A DNA stretch of 64,000 nt, taken from the NCBI RefSeq assembly GCF_000379665.1, contig NZ_KB903368.1, forward strand, positions 1-64,000, read 5' to 3'. This stretch comes from Butyricimonas synergistica DSM 23225 (GTDB lineage: Bacteria > Bacteroidota > Bacteroidia > Bacteroidales > Marinifilaceae). Positions 1 through 7,615 of this stretch are shown here, one piece after another. Each line of letters begins with the position of its first letter. Position 1 is the first letter of the stretch. A model generated the notes under the pieces. The model was not told where the DNA came from and searched no databases. It was given only the letters and a program-made list of their open reading frames with translations. A program made the position numbers and the translations under genes.

Positions 1-10
1 ATTAACGTTC

Positions 11-36
11 CAAGCGATTGTCAAAACAATCGCTTG
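11..36. other. Hairpin upstream of 5S rRNA
   Basis: A perfect 10-bp inverted repeat (11-20 with 27-36, 6-nt loop) lies in the spacer before the 5S gene. It has no T-run, so a processing stem in the 23S-5S spacer is more likely than a terminator. The 23S 3' end was not recognised with confidence in the first 135 bases. Confidence 0.5.
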
Positions 37-135
37 AAGGCATGAATGAATAATGGACTTTAAAGATATTTGTCACGGTTGGCAAGAGTGCCACGCTGGA
101 GTGACGTGAGTTGGAAACGACTTTGAATGGTATTA

Positions 136-246
136 AACGGTGTCTATAGCGACGGTGATCCACCTCTTCCCATCCCGAACAGAGAAGTTAAGCCCGTTAG
201 CGCCGATGGTACTGCCGAAAGGTGGGAGAGTAGGTCGATGCCAAAT
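136..246 (+). rRNA. rrf: 5S ribosomal RNA
   Basis: The core has the universal 5S landmarks: the loop with CCGAACAGAGAAGTTAAGC at about 176-194, the segment CGCCGATGGTACTGC, and the closing GGTGGGAGAGTAGGTCG. The ends can pair (139-144 with 237-242, with wobbles), forming helix I. About 110 nt is the usual length. It is the last gene of an rRNA operon that begins left of the window. End positions are accurate to a few bases. An antisense reading frame across it is not a gene. Confidence 0.93.
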
Positions 247-250
247 TTAG

Positions 251-283
251 AGAGAGCGAGTTCAAATGACTCGCTCTTTTTTA
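251..283 (+). terminator. Intrinsic terminator of the rRNA operon
   Basis: Stem AGAGCGAG/CTCGCTCT (253-260 with 270-277), a 9-nt loop and a run of T follow the 5S gene by about 6 bases. Confidence 0.85.
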
Positions 284-636
284 TTGTTTGAATTTTTAAT
301 TCGTTCACTACCTCCTCCGACTCCTCTTGGGTAAGCAGGGCTGTTAAGTTTTCCATGTTTTGTCATCCTGAGCTTGCGAAGGATCTCCCGCGACAACGTG
401 AGATATTGGCAGGAGATGCTTTGCGATGCTCAGTAGGACAGCGAGATTGTAAATCATGGCAGAGTGGTTGCCCGAAGTAGCGAAAGCGATAAAAGAACAA
501 GAGAAGGGAGAACTTAATAGTCCTGCCCTGTGTAAAGAGGAATTAGAGGGGGTAGTGTATAATACTTCTTCAGCTCCTCCTCAATAAACAGAGAAGGTTG
601 CTGCGGAGCTGACGGAGAAGTTCATTTTCAATTGTT
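284..636. other. Intergenic region without a supported gene
   Basis: This 353-base stretch between the rRNA terminator and the stop of the dGTPase gene holds the palindromic repeat at 361-440. It also has a 43-codon ATG frame at 456-587 (plus) that shows no recognisable domain and may be chance or a remnant. Nothing else is visible. Confidence 0.5.
361..440. repeat. REP-like palindromic element
   Basis: The segment begins TGTCATCCTGAGC and ends GCTCAGTAGGACA, which is an imperfect inverted copy (11 of 13 positions). The inner arms (GCGAAGGATCTCC and GGAGATGCTTTGC) also pair imperfectly. A CATCCTGAGC...GAAGGATCT sequence of this type is, from general knowledge, a widespread intergenic palindrome in bacterial genomes. 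Only one copy was noticed in this window. Confidence 0.5.
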
Positions 637-1986
637 TTACCTGATTTCTGGTAGTTCTATTCCTTTGATTTTCCGGTATAGATTTAGGGCGTAAGAGTCT
701 GTCATTCCGGAAACATAGTCTGTTACGGTTTGAATTTTTGTGTAGATGGAATCGTCTTTGTGTACTTTGTATTGTTCCGGCATAACAGAAAGAATGTTAC
801 GGGCGTAATAGGTCTCCGGTTTTAGAACGGCATCGATATATTCTTTCAATATAGTAGCCAGGATTTTGAAACCTGCAATCTGAATTTGGGTAACGATGTT
901 GGTATGGTAAATTCGTGAGTATGCCACTTCTGTGCATGCTTCGTATGCCATTTTGTTGGTTCCGCTCAAGTGACTGATTAGACTGCCCTCAAAGGTGCCG
1001 TTCATGATCGCTTCATAGTTTTGGCAAAAGATGTCGGCACAGGCATTGATTAATTTATTGATGATTCCGGCACGCAAGAACGCTATATATTCGTTTTTAT
1101 CTGTTACGATTTTAAAGGTGCGTGCAATGGTTTTTAGGTCGTCCTTGTCTGTTTCTTTATCGTAAAAATTGAGTAGGATTTTGGTTGTTTCTTCATAGGA
1201 TAGAATTTTCAATTTGTGAGAATCTTCGATATCCATAATTTGGTAACAGATGTCATCTGCGGCTTCCACTAGAAAAACAAGGGGATGGCGGACGTATCTT
1301 AACGGTTTATCGCTTAGTTGAATAATTCCGAGTTCTTTGGCGACTTCCATGTAAATCTCTTTTTCACTTTGAAAAAAACCATATTTATGTCCTTTGGGGG
1401 AGGCTTTGGATTCAAAAGGATATTTGACAATGGAAGCAAGAGTCGAAAGAGTCATTGTATAGCCTCCCGGACGCCGTCCGTTAAAACTGTGAGTCAATAG
1501 GCGGAAAGCGTTTGCGTTGCCTTCAAAATGGCTGATATCAGCCCATTCTTCGTCCGTGAGGAGTTTCTTGAGATATTGTCCTTCTCCTTCAATGAAAAAA
1601 TAAGATATGGCTTCTTCCCCCGAGTGTCCGAAGGGAGGGTTACCTAAATCATGAGCGAGGCACGCCGTGCTTACAATCGTGCCGATTTCTTCCAAAATTT
1701 CCGGATGTTCCAGTGTTTCTTTTGTTTTGATGAATTGGGCTATTTTGTTACCAAGGGAACGTCCCACGCTAGCAACTTCAAGGCTATGTGTCAGCCGGTT
1801 GTGCACGAAGATGTTTCCCGGTAAGGGGAATACCTGCGTTTTGTTTTGTAAACGACGGAACGGGGAAGAGAAGATCAGGCGATCATAATCTCTTTGAAAT
1901 TGCGAACGGTCGTGTGAGCGAAACATGGTGATTGTGCTTCCCGGTTGATAGCGCCTTGATGATAATAGTTTATTCCAATCCATCAT
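637..1986 (-). CDS. dgt: Deoxyguanosinetriphosphate triphosphohydrolase (dGTPase), HD superfamily
   Basis: This cytosolic enzyme hydrolyses dGTP to deoxyguanosine and triphosphate, tuning dNTP pools. The HD metal-binding signature is intact, with HNRLTHS at about residues 62-68 and HDLGNPPFGHSGEE at about 112-125. These are the classic dGTPase motifs, followed by the helical HD C-terminal half. A longer frame opens at 2019, but MMDWNKLLS at 1986/1983 matches the usual N-terminus and gives about 449 residues. A promoter-like pair (2051-2082) sits upstream. It is transcribed toward the rRNA operon, as the last gene of a minus-strand block but apparently with its own promoter. Confidence 0.92.
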   Translation of the reverse strand: MMDWNKLLSSRRYQPGSTITMFRSHDRSQFQRDYDRLIFSSPFRRLQNKTQVFPLPGNIFVHNRLTHSLEVASVGRSLGNKIAQFIKTKETLEHPEILEEIGTIVSTACLAHDLGNPPFGHSGEEAISYFFIEGEGQYLKKLLTDEEWADISHFEGNANAFRLLTHSFNGRRPGGYTMTLSTLASIVKYPFESKASPKGHKYGFFQSEKEIYMEVAKELGIIQLSDKPLRYVRHPLVFLVEAADDICYQIMDIEDSHKLKILSYEETTKILLNFYDKETDKDDLKTIARTFKIVTDKNEYIAFLRAGIINKLINACADIFCQNYEAIMNGTFEGSLISHLSGTNKMAYEACTEVAYSRIYHTNIVTQIQIAGFKILATILKEYIDAVLKPETYYARNILSVMPEQYKVHKDDSIYTKIQTVTDYVSGMTDSYALNLYRKIKGIELPEIR

Positions 1987-2050
1987 AATGGTCATAAGTT
2001 TACAGATTACGAGTTGCAAGTTATAGTTTTGAAACCTGCAATGAATAAGG

Positions 2051-2082
2051 CAAAAATAGTAATAAAAAAAAGAGGAAGCAAC
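2051..2082 (-). promoter_or_regulatory. Putative housekeeping promoter of the dGTPase gene
   Basis: On the minus strand, TATTTTTG (2051-2058) matches the Bacteroidetes -7 box TAnnTTTG. GTTG (2079-2082), 20 nt upstream, matches three of four bases of the -33 box TTTG. The -33 box falls in the loop region of the preceding terminator. Confidence 0.4.
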
Positions 2083-2096
2083 CGGCTTCCTCTTTA
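2062..2096 (-). terminator. Intrinsic terminator of the CoA-transferase gene
   Basis: AGAGGAAGC/GCTTCCTCT (2071-2079 with 2085-2093) form a 9-bp stem with a 5-nt loop. On the minus strand it is followed by a run of seven to eight T, just past the CoA-transferase stop codon. Confidence 0.85.
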
Positions 2097-2102
2097 TTGT
2101 TC

Positions 2103-3410
2103 TTATTTTGAAATGAAGTGGTAGTGGCTACCAAATCTTTCGAATGCTGCTTTATCAAGAGATTCCCTGTGATCGGGGTGAGCGATGTTGATAAGCGCTT
2201 TCGCTCTGTCTTGAAGGGTTTTCCCGTAAAGATCGGCGATCCCGAATTCCGTAACGATGTAATGGACGTCGAAACGAGTGGTAACGACTCCGGCTCCGTT
2301 CAAGAGGGTCGGGCAAATTTTGCTGACGCCTTTGTTGGTTACGGCAGGAAGTGCGATGATAGGTTTACCTCCTTCGCTGGCTGCAGCTCCGCGAATGAAG
2401 TCTAATTGACCACCGCAACCACTGTAGAATTTGATTCCGAGTGAATCGGCATTTACTTGTCCGGTAATATCCACGGAGAGTGCAGAGTTGATAGCCGTCA
2501 TTTTCGGTTGTTGGGCAATGATGAACGGATCATTCGTGTAGCCCACGTCCATCATGGCAACTCCCGGGTTATCATCGATGAAGTCATAGACTCTTTTGGA
2601 ACCCATCAAGAAGGTTGAAACAATTTTACCTTTGTCGAATTTTTTGTTCATGTTGTTGACAACGCCTTTCTCGTATAACGGTAATACGCCGTCAGCGAAC
2701 ATCTCGGTATGTATACCCAGGTTTTTGTGGTTGCCCAGCTGTGAAAGTACGGCATTCGGGATTGCACCGATACCCATTTGTAGGGTGGCTCCGTCTTCGA
2801 TCAAGGAAGCCACGTTTTTACCGATGGCAATATCCTGTTCGGATAAGGTGGCTGGGTGTGCTTCGATAAGCGGGGTATTGTCTTCGCAGAAGATGTCGAT
2901 GTCAGATAATCTGATAATAGCGTCCCCCCATGCTCTGGGAACGTTCGGGTTGATAACACCGATAACAGTTTTAGCGTTCTGTACGGCAGCTAATGTCGCA
3001 TCCACGGAAGTTCCCATGGATACAAAGCCATGTTTGTCGGGAGGACAAACTTGAATCATGACTACGTCTACTGGATGAATGCCGCTTCTGATTAATTTTT
3101 GGGTTTCGCTCAAGTGAACTGGCACGTAGTCTGCATAACCTTCTTGGGTGGGTTTGCGCACGTTGCTACCCACAAAATAAGATTCCAGACAGAATATGCC
3201 TTCAAATTCAGCTTCTGCATAGGGGGCACTACCCTCGGTGTGTAGATGTTGTATTCTCACGTTTTTTAATTCACCAGCACGACCTCTTTTGCAAAGTGCC
3301 TGGATTAAACCTTGAGGGGCACAAGCCACGCTGTGAATGTGAATCCGGTCGTTGGATTTTACAACTTTTACAGCCTCGTCAAATGACACTGTTTTTATTC
3401 CCTGATACAT
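2103..3410 (-). CDS. Acetyl-CoA hydrolase/transferase family CoA-transferase
   Basis: This 435-residue protein belongs to the family of acetyl-CoA hydrolase, 4-hydroxybutyrate CoA-transferase and butyryl-CoA:acetate CoA-transferase. Members move CoA between acyl-CoA and a free acid through a glutamyl-CoA intermediate. Visible signatures are the glycine-rich LQMGIGAIPNAV (about 210-222), HTEMFADG, the GGQLDFIRGA segment (about 330-342) and VTEFGIADLYG near the C-terminus. The catalytic Glu is probably E233 in HTEM or a neighbour; I cannot assign it firmly. In a fermentative anaerobe it would link butyrate, acetate or propionate to acyl-CoA pools, but the substrate cannot be read from sequence. 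It is monocistronic or follows mgtE by 138 bp, and has a strong terminator. Confidence 0.88.
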   Translation of the reverse strand: MYQGIKTVSFDEAVKVVKSNDRIHIHSVACAPQGLIQALCKRGRAGELKNVRIQHLHTEGSAPYAEAEFEGIFCLESYFVGSNVRKPTQEGYADYVPVHLSETQKLIRSGIHPVDVVMIQVCPPDKHGFVSMGTSVDATLAAVQNAKTVIGVINPNVPRAWGDAIIRLSDIDIFCEDNTPLIEAHPATLSEQDIAIGKNVASLIEDGATLQMGIGAIPNAVLSQLGNHKNLGIHTEMFADGVLPLYEKGVVNNMNKKFDKGKIVSTFLMGSKRVYDFIDDNPGVAMMDVGYTNDPFIIAQQPKMTAINSALSVDITGQVNADSLGIKFYSGCGGQLDFIRGAAASEGGKPIIALPAVTNKGVSKICPTLLNGAGVVTTRFDVHYIVTEFGIADLYGKTLQDRAKALINIAHPDHRESLDKAAFERFGSHYHFISK

Positions 3411-3548
3411 AGTAATTTATTTTATTTCTATTCCTTATGATTTAATAATAGCTATCTCTTAAAAAAACGCTCGCAAGTTAGCAACACTCTTTTAATTAAA
3501 CAATTTTTTCCGTAATTATTAGCTTCCAAATAAGACCGGGAATTGCGG

Positions 3549-4916
3549 TTACATTAGCCCCTTCAGAATGGCTTTTCCGATAAATAGGTAAATATTCAGT
3601 CCGATAATATCATTTGTCAACGTGATAAACGGTCCCGTTGCCAATGCCGGATCTATTTTCATCTTGTTGAGTAGTAGAGGAAATGCCGTGCCGAACATGG
3701 AGGCAAACATAATCACGATGAATAAAGAAATCGTTACTGTAATGGGCATCGCGTAAGAGTTCAGACCAAAAAAGAGGGATAGAATGAAAATTATAGAAGA
3801 GCAAATAGAAGCATTGATTGTAGCACACGATATTTCTTTCGTGATGCTTTGAAAGATGTTTTTCGGGTTTAGCGAATTGGAAGCAAGTCCTTTTACCACG
3901 ATGGCGGAGGATTGGATACCCACGTTTCCGCCCATTGCCGTGATAACGGGAATGAACATTGCAGTGGCAGGGAATAGGGCAATATCCGCCTCGTAGAAGG
4001 AGATCATGTAGGCTGCCAGCATCCCCCCGAATAATCCGATAATCAACCAGGGGAGGCGGGCTTTGGTTTGATCCCATATCGTGTCCGAAGATTCTACATC
4101 CTGGGAGATACCGGACATCATTTGATAATCTTTTTCGGCTTCTTCCCGGATGACGTCTACCACGTCATCAATGGTGATACGTCCCACGAGCCGCCCGATG
4201 GAGTCGACCACGGGGATGGCTACCAAGTCATATTTTTGCATAATACGTCCCACGGATTCCGCGGGTTCGTCCGTTGTCACGTAAGTTACGTCCGGGTTGT
4301 AGATGTTTTTGATCTTCGTGGAGGTCGGGGTTAGAATCATTTTCTTTAAAGATAGCCTGCCCTTGAGAATATTGTCGTCGTCTACCACGTAAACGTAGAA
4401 TATTTCGTCCAAATTTTCGGCTTGGCGGCTAAGTTCGCGGAGGCAGGTGAGTACGGTCCAATTCTCATTAACTTTGACTAACTCTTTTCCCATGAGTCCT
4501 CCGGCGGTGTCTTCGTCGTAATGCAACAAGTCGACAATGTCTCCGGCTTGTTCGAGGTCTTCCATGTGGGAGAGCACTTCTTGCTGCTGCTCGTTGGGCA
4601 TACTCCCGACAAGGTCGGCGGCGTCGTCCGAGTCCATGTTGTCGACGAAACGTTTGGCGATGATTTCGGAGGGAAACGAATCGATGAAACGTTGCCGTTC
4701 GTCTTCTTCAATTTCAGCCAGCACGTCCCCAGCTTTTTCTTCATCTAGCAGTAGAAACAGGAATTGGGCTTCTTTGGTATCCAATTCTTCCATGATTTCT
4801 GCAATATCAGCCGGATGTAACGGTTCGACCAGTTTGGCTACGTCTTCTTTGTTATTCGCTTGAATGAGTTTCTCGAGATGGGAAACAAATTCTTCCGATA
4901 GTTCAAACTGTTGCAT
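3549..4916 (-). CDS. mgtE: Magnesium transporter MgtE
   Basis: This inner-membrane Mg2+ channel/transporter is 455 residues, the family norm. Its order is an N-terminal acidic helical domain (about 1-130, with the LHPADIAEIMEEL motif), paired CBS domains (about 135-255) and a C-terminal transmembrane domain of five helices (about 285-455). The membrane part contains the pore motif PVITAMGGNVGIQSSAIVVKG. In characterised MgtE the cytosolic N and CBS domains close the pore when Mg2+ is high. It starts 27 bp after the rsmA stop, so the two are probably co-transcribed. The leader is too short for a Mg2+ riboswitch. Confidence 0.95.
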   Translation of the reverse strand: MQQFELSEEFVSHLEKLIQANNKEDVAKLVEPLHPADIAEIMEELDTKEAQFLFLLLDEEKAGDVLAEIEEDERQRFIDSFPSEIIAKRFVDNMDSDDAADLVGSMPNEQQQEVLSHMEDLEQAGDIVDLLHYDEDTAGGLMGKELVKVNENWTVLTCLRELSRQAENLDEIFYVYVVDDDNILKGRLSLKKMILTPTSTKIKNIYNPDVTYVTTDEPAESVGRIMQKYDLVAIPVVDSIGRLVGRITIDDVVDVIREEAEKDYQMMSGISQDVESSDTIWDQTKARLPWLIIGLFGGMLAAYMISFYEADIALFPATAMFIPVITAMGGNVGIQSSAIVVKGLASNSLNPKNIFQSITKEISCATINASICSSIIFILSLFFGLNSYAMPITVTISLFIVIMFASMFGTAFPLLLNKMKIDPALATGPFITLTNDIIGLNIYLFIGKAILKGLM

Positions 4917-4943
4917 AATTTACTGAATTAGAGATTTAAAAGT

Positions 4944-5732
4944 CTATATCGTGGTGGCTTTTAAATGATTAAACGTTTCAATTTCTTTGCATAGTGCGAT
5001 AAAATCCTCTACACTTAATTGTTCCGGGCGCAAAGATAAGCATTCTGAAACAAAATCGGGCGAAACTATTGGTTTTAAAGAATTGCGCAACGTTTTGCGG
5101 CGTTGGTTGAAGCCTGTCTTTACAACATTGAAAAATAGTTTTTCGTCACAGTCGAGTTTTTCTCTTTTGTTGCGAACCAGGCGGATGACTGCCGATTTTA
5201 CTTTTGGTGGCGGATCGAATACTTGCTCCCCGACGGTAAAGAGGTACTCGATGTCATAAAAAGCCTGCAAGAATACGCTGAGTATCCCATAGGTCTTGTT
5301 ACCGTGAGGGGCGCTGATGCGTTCCGCGACTTCTTTTTGAATCATGCATACCACTTGCGGGATAAGATCCCGGTTTGCCAAAATCTTGAAAAAGATTTGA
5401 GATGATATATTATAAGGCAGGTTCCCGATCACGGAAAATGGTTCCTGGTAAAATGACCGGATATCCGACTTTAAGAAATCTCCATATATGATCTGTTGCT
5501 TGTATTCGGGTAATTCTTCGTACAGGTAATCGATAGATTCTTGGTCGATGTCAATCGCTAACACGGAAAATTTAGTGTCAGCTAATAAATGACGGGTAAG
5601 CACACCCATCCCCGGACCTATTTCCAGAACCCCCTTGGTTACAGGTAATAAACTCTCCGTAATTTTGTGGGCGATATTCTGGTCTTTCAGAAAATGTTGT
5701 CCCAGATGTTTCTTGGCTCTAACAATACTCAT
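4944..5732 (-). CDS. rsmA: 16S rRNA adenine(1518/1519)-N6-dimethyltransferase RsmA (KsgA)
   Basis: It dimethylates two adjacent adenines in the 3' hairpin of 16S rRNA during late 30S assembly, using SAM. The N-terminus KKHLGQHFLKDQNIAHKI is diagnostic, followed by the SAM loop VLEIGPGMGVLT (about residues 36-47) and the catalytic NLPYNISSQIF motif (about 103-113). The C-terminal helical domain includes FNQRRKTLRNSLK. At 262 residues it is full length. It is the first gene of a probable rsmA-mgtE unit, divergent from the flippase-like gene at 5863. Confidence 0.97.
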   Translation of the reverse strand: MSIVRAKKHLGQHFLKDQNIAHKITESLLPVTKGVLEIGPGMGVLTRHLLADTKFSVLAIDIDQESIDYLYEELPEYKQQIIYGDFLKSDIRSFYQEPFSVIGNLPYNISSQIFFKILANRDLIPQVVCMIQKEVAERISAPHGNKTYGILSVFLQAFYDIEYLFTVGEQVFDPPPKVKSAVIRLVRNKREKLDCDEKLFFNVVKTGFNQRRKTLRNSLKPIVSPDFVSECLSLRPEQLSVEDFIALCKEIETFNHLKATTI

Positions 5733-5862
5733 AGAATGAAATCAGGGTGTTATGGGTTAAACTTCCAATTATTTATTTACTTTTGCATCCAGCTTACAAA
5801 ATAATGATTTTATTTTGAGTTGTGAAAATTATTGGAATGCCAATCTTGACTAAAATTTGTTG

Positions 5863-6858
5863 ATGAAGTCATTTTATAAACAGACTGTAAAGTTTTTTGC
5901 CTTCTTGTGCGTGACGGTGGTGCTGTTTTGGCTCGTGTACCGGGATCAGGATCCTGCCGAGTTGATGAAAGCGTTGCGGGAGGATGTGAATTACACGTGG
6001 ATTTGGGTAGCTATCGTGCTAGGGATTCTTAGCCACGTGAGCCGCTCCCTGCGTTGGCAGATGCTGACGAAATCCATGGGATACCGGATTTCGTTCATGA
6101 ATAGTTTTATGGGGGTGATGATCGGTTATTTTGCTAACTTGGCGATACCCCGGATGGGGGAGTTGACGCGTTGCGGGGTAGTGAGTAAATACGAGAAAGT
6201 GCCTTTCTCGAAATTGTTGGGAACTGTGGTGACCGAGCGGGTTTTCGATATGGTCATGTTGTTGTTGCTTACGTTGATCGTCGTGGTGACGCAGTTTAAA
6301 CAGGTAGGGATATTTCTTGATAATAACGAGGATATAAAACAAAAGTTGATCGGGATGTTTTCCTCTCCCGTGACGTGGGTCGTGTTGGGAGTACTGGTAC
6401 TGGGGCTGGTCGCTTTTATCTGGTTCTTGCGGAAAGGAACGTTCTTCACCCGGTTGCATCATTTTTTGACGGGAGTGAAAGAGGGGCTGCTGACAGTGAA
6501 GGATGTCGACCACAAGTGGCTGTTTATCGGGCATACCGTTTTTATTTGGCTGATGTATTATCTGATGCTGTACGTATGCTTCTTCTGCTTTAAGTTCACT
6601 TCCGGGCTGGGACCTATGGTCGGTTTGACTGTTTTCGTGCTTTCGAGTTACGGGATGGTGGCTCCGGTGCAGGGTGGAGTCGGGGCATGGCATTTTATGG
6701 TGATTGCCGCTTTGATGATTTATTTGCCGCACACGGAGGGCGTCGAGAGTATGACGAAGACTTTCGCTTTGTTGACACATGGCACGATGACTCTTTTGTA
6801 CATTGTTGTCGGGGTGATTTGTTTATTGATATTGCCGATATATAATCGAAAAAGGTGA
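5863..6858 (+). CDS. Lysylphosphatidylglycerol synthase-type transmembrane flippase-like protein
   Basis: This is a 331-residue polytopic membrane protein of the AglD2/UPF0104 superfamily, which includes the membrane domain of MprF. Members are thought to move or modify lipid-linked molecules; this one has no catalytic soluble domain. Family marks are LSHVSRSLRWQMLTKSMGY (about 50-70), GYFANLAIPRMGELTRCGVV, and GMVAPVQGGVGAWHFMV near the C-terminus. About eight hydrophobic segments are visible. TTG codons precede, but ATG 5863 is preferred. A -7-like TACTTTTG lies at 5778-5785. The stop is two bases before the rsmG start, indicating tight coupling. The substrate is unknown. Confidence 0.82.
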   Translation: MKSFYKQTVKFFAFLCVTVVLFWLVYRDQDPAELMKALREDVNYTWIWVAIVLGILSHVSRSLRWQMLTKSMGYRISFMNSFMGVMIGYFANLAIPRMGELTRCGVVSKYEKVPFSKLLGTVVTERVFDMVMLLLLTLIVVVTQFKQVGIFLDNNEDIKQKLIGMFSSPVTWVVLGVLVLGLVAFIWFLRKGTFFTRLHHFLTGVKEGLLTVKDVDHKWLFIGHTVFIWLMYYLMLYVCFFCFKFTSGLGPMVGLTVFVLSSYGMVAPVQGGVGAWHFMVIAALMIYLPHTEGVESMTKTFALLTHGTMTLLYIVVGVICLLILPIYNRKR

Positions 6859-6860
6859 CT

Positions 6861-7487
6861 ATGGGAATTGTAGAGAAATATTTTACCGGATTGAGTGAAA
6901 AACAGATAAGCCAGTTCAACCAGTTGGAAGGGCTCTACCGGGAGTGGAACGAGAAGATTAATGTCGTTTCGAGAAAAGATATAGATGAATTGGAGATTCA
7001 TCACGTGTTGCATTCTCTGGCAATCGCGAAAGTCATTTCATTCCAGCCGGGTACCCGCGTGTTGGATGTTGGTACGGGAGGCGGATTCCCGGGAATTCCT
7101 TTGGCTATCATGTTCCCGGAGGTGGATTTTTACCTGGTGGATTCTATCGGGAAGAAAATAAAAGTGGTCGAGGGTGTGGCTTCCGCACTAGGATTGAAGA
7201 ATGTGAAGGCAGATCAAGTGCGGGTAGAAACCATGAAAGAAAAGTTCGATTTTATCGTTAGCCGTGCCGTCACGGCTTTCCCGTCGTTTATGACCCTTGT
7301 CCGGAACCGGATTCAAAAAGGAGGATGCAACGAGCTTCCGAACGGGATTATCTACTTGAAGGGGGGAGATTTTGAAGAGGAAATAAAAGATTTCAGGGAG
7401 CGGATTACCGTGTATAATATTCCGGAATTTTTTGACGAAGAATTTTTTGAGACTAAAAAGGTCATTTATATGAAATATCTTAAATAA
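6861..7487 (+). CDS. rsmG: 16S rRNA (guanine(527)-N7)-methyltransferase RsmG (GidB)
   Basis: It methylates G527 in the 530 loop of 16S rRNA; loss in other bacteria gives low-level streptomycin resistance. The family opening (LYREWNEKINVVSRKDIDEL) is at about residues 24-43, HHVLHSLAI follows, and the SAM-binding VLDVGTGGGFPGIPLAI is at about 65-81. FIVSRAVTAFP is the conserved RsmG motif. The protein has 208 residues, normal length. ATG 6861 is chosen over GTG 6855, which overlaps the upstream stop. It is translated directly after the flippase-like gene. Confidence 0.95.
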   Translation: MGIVEKYFTGLSEKQISQFNQLEGLYREWNEKINVVSRKDIDELEIHHVLHSLAIAKVISFQPGTRVLDVGTGGGFPGIPLAIMFPEVDFYLVDSIGKKIKVVEGVASALGLKNVKADQVRVETMKEKFDFIVSRAVTAFPSFMTLVRNRIQKGGCNELPNGIIYLKGGDFEEEIKDFRERITVYNIPEFFDEEFFETKKVIYMKYLK

Positions 7488-7501
7488 TTTTTCACTAACA
7501 A

Positions 7502-7533
7502 TTTGTGAGTAAGAAGAATTCTTTATAAATTTG
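7502..7533 (+). promoter_or_regulatory. Housekeeping promoter of rho
   Basis: TTTG (7502-7505), exactly 20 nt, then TAAATTTG (7526-7533) match both elements of the Bacteroidetes sigma-ABfr promoter. Transcription would start near 7540, giving a leader of about 75 nt before rho. Confidence 0.8.
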
Positions 7534-7550
7534 TCGCAGTTTAGCATTTC

Positions 7551-7576
7551 CACCTGGTTCATGCCGGGTGATTTTT
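7551..7576 (+). promoter_or_regulatory. Hairpin plus U-tract in the rho leader (possible attenuator)
   Basis: CACCTGG (7551-7557) pairs with CCGGGTG (7564-7570) through seven pairs, one G-U, with a 6-nt loop. ATTTTTACTT follows. It sits between the promoter and the rho start codon, so it could end transcription early. Function is inferred from structure and position only. Confidence 0.4.
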
Positions 7577-7615
7577 ACTTACTGAAAAGAAATAATCCAA
7601 ATATAACGTAACTAT

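Noticed and set aside
144-356. 70-codon minus-strand frame across the 5S gene
   Set aside because: It is antisense to the 5S rRNA and its terminator; base composition is set by the RNA gene.
456-587. 43-codon plus-strand frame beginning ATGGCAGAG
   Set aside because: No domain, promoter or neighbour supports it; kept only as a note in the intergenic entry.
4917-4943. Mg2+ riboswitch before mgtE
   Set aside because: Only 27 bases separate rsmA and mgtE, too few for such a structure.
6019-6780. Long minus-strand frames inside plus-strand genes (for example within 5863-6858, 10980-14516 and 32419-35997)
   Set aside because: They are shadow frames opposite well-identified genes, with low-complexity His/Arg-rich translations and no domain.
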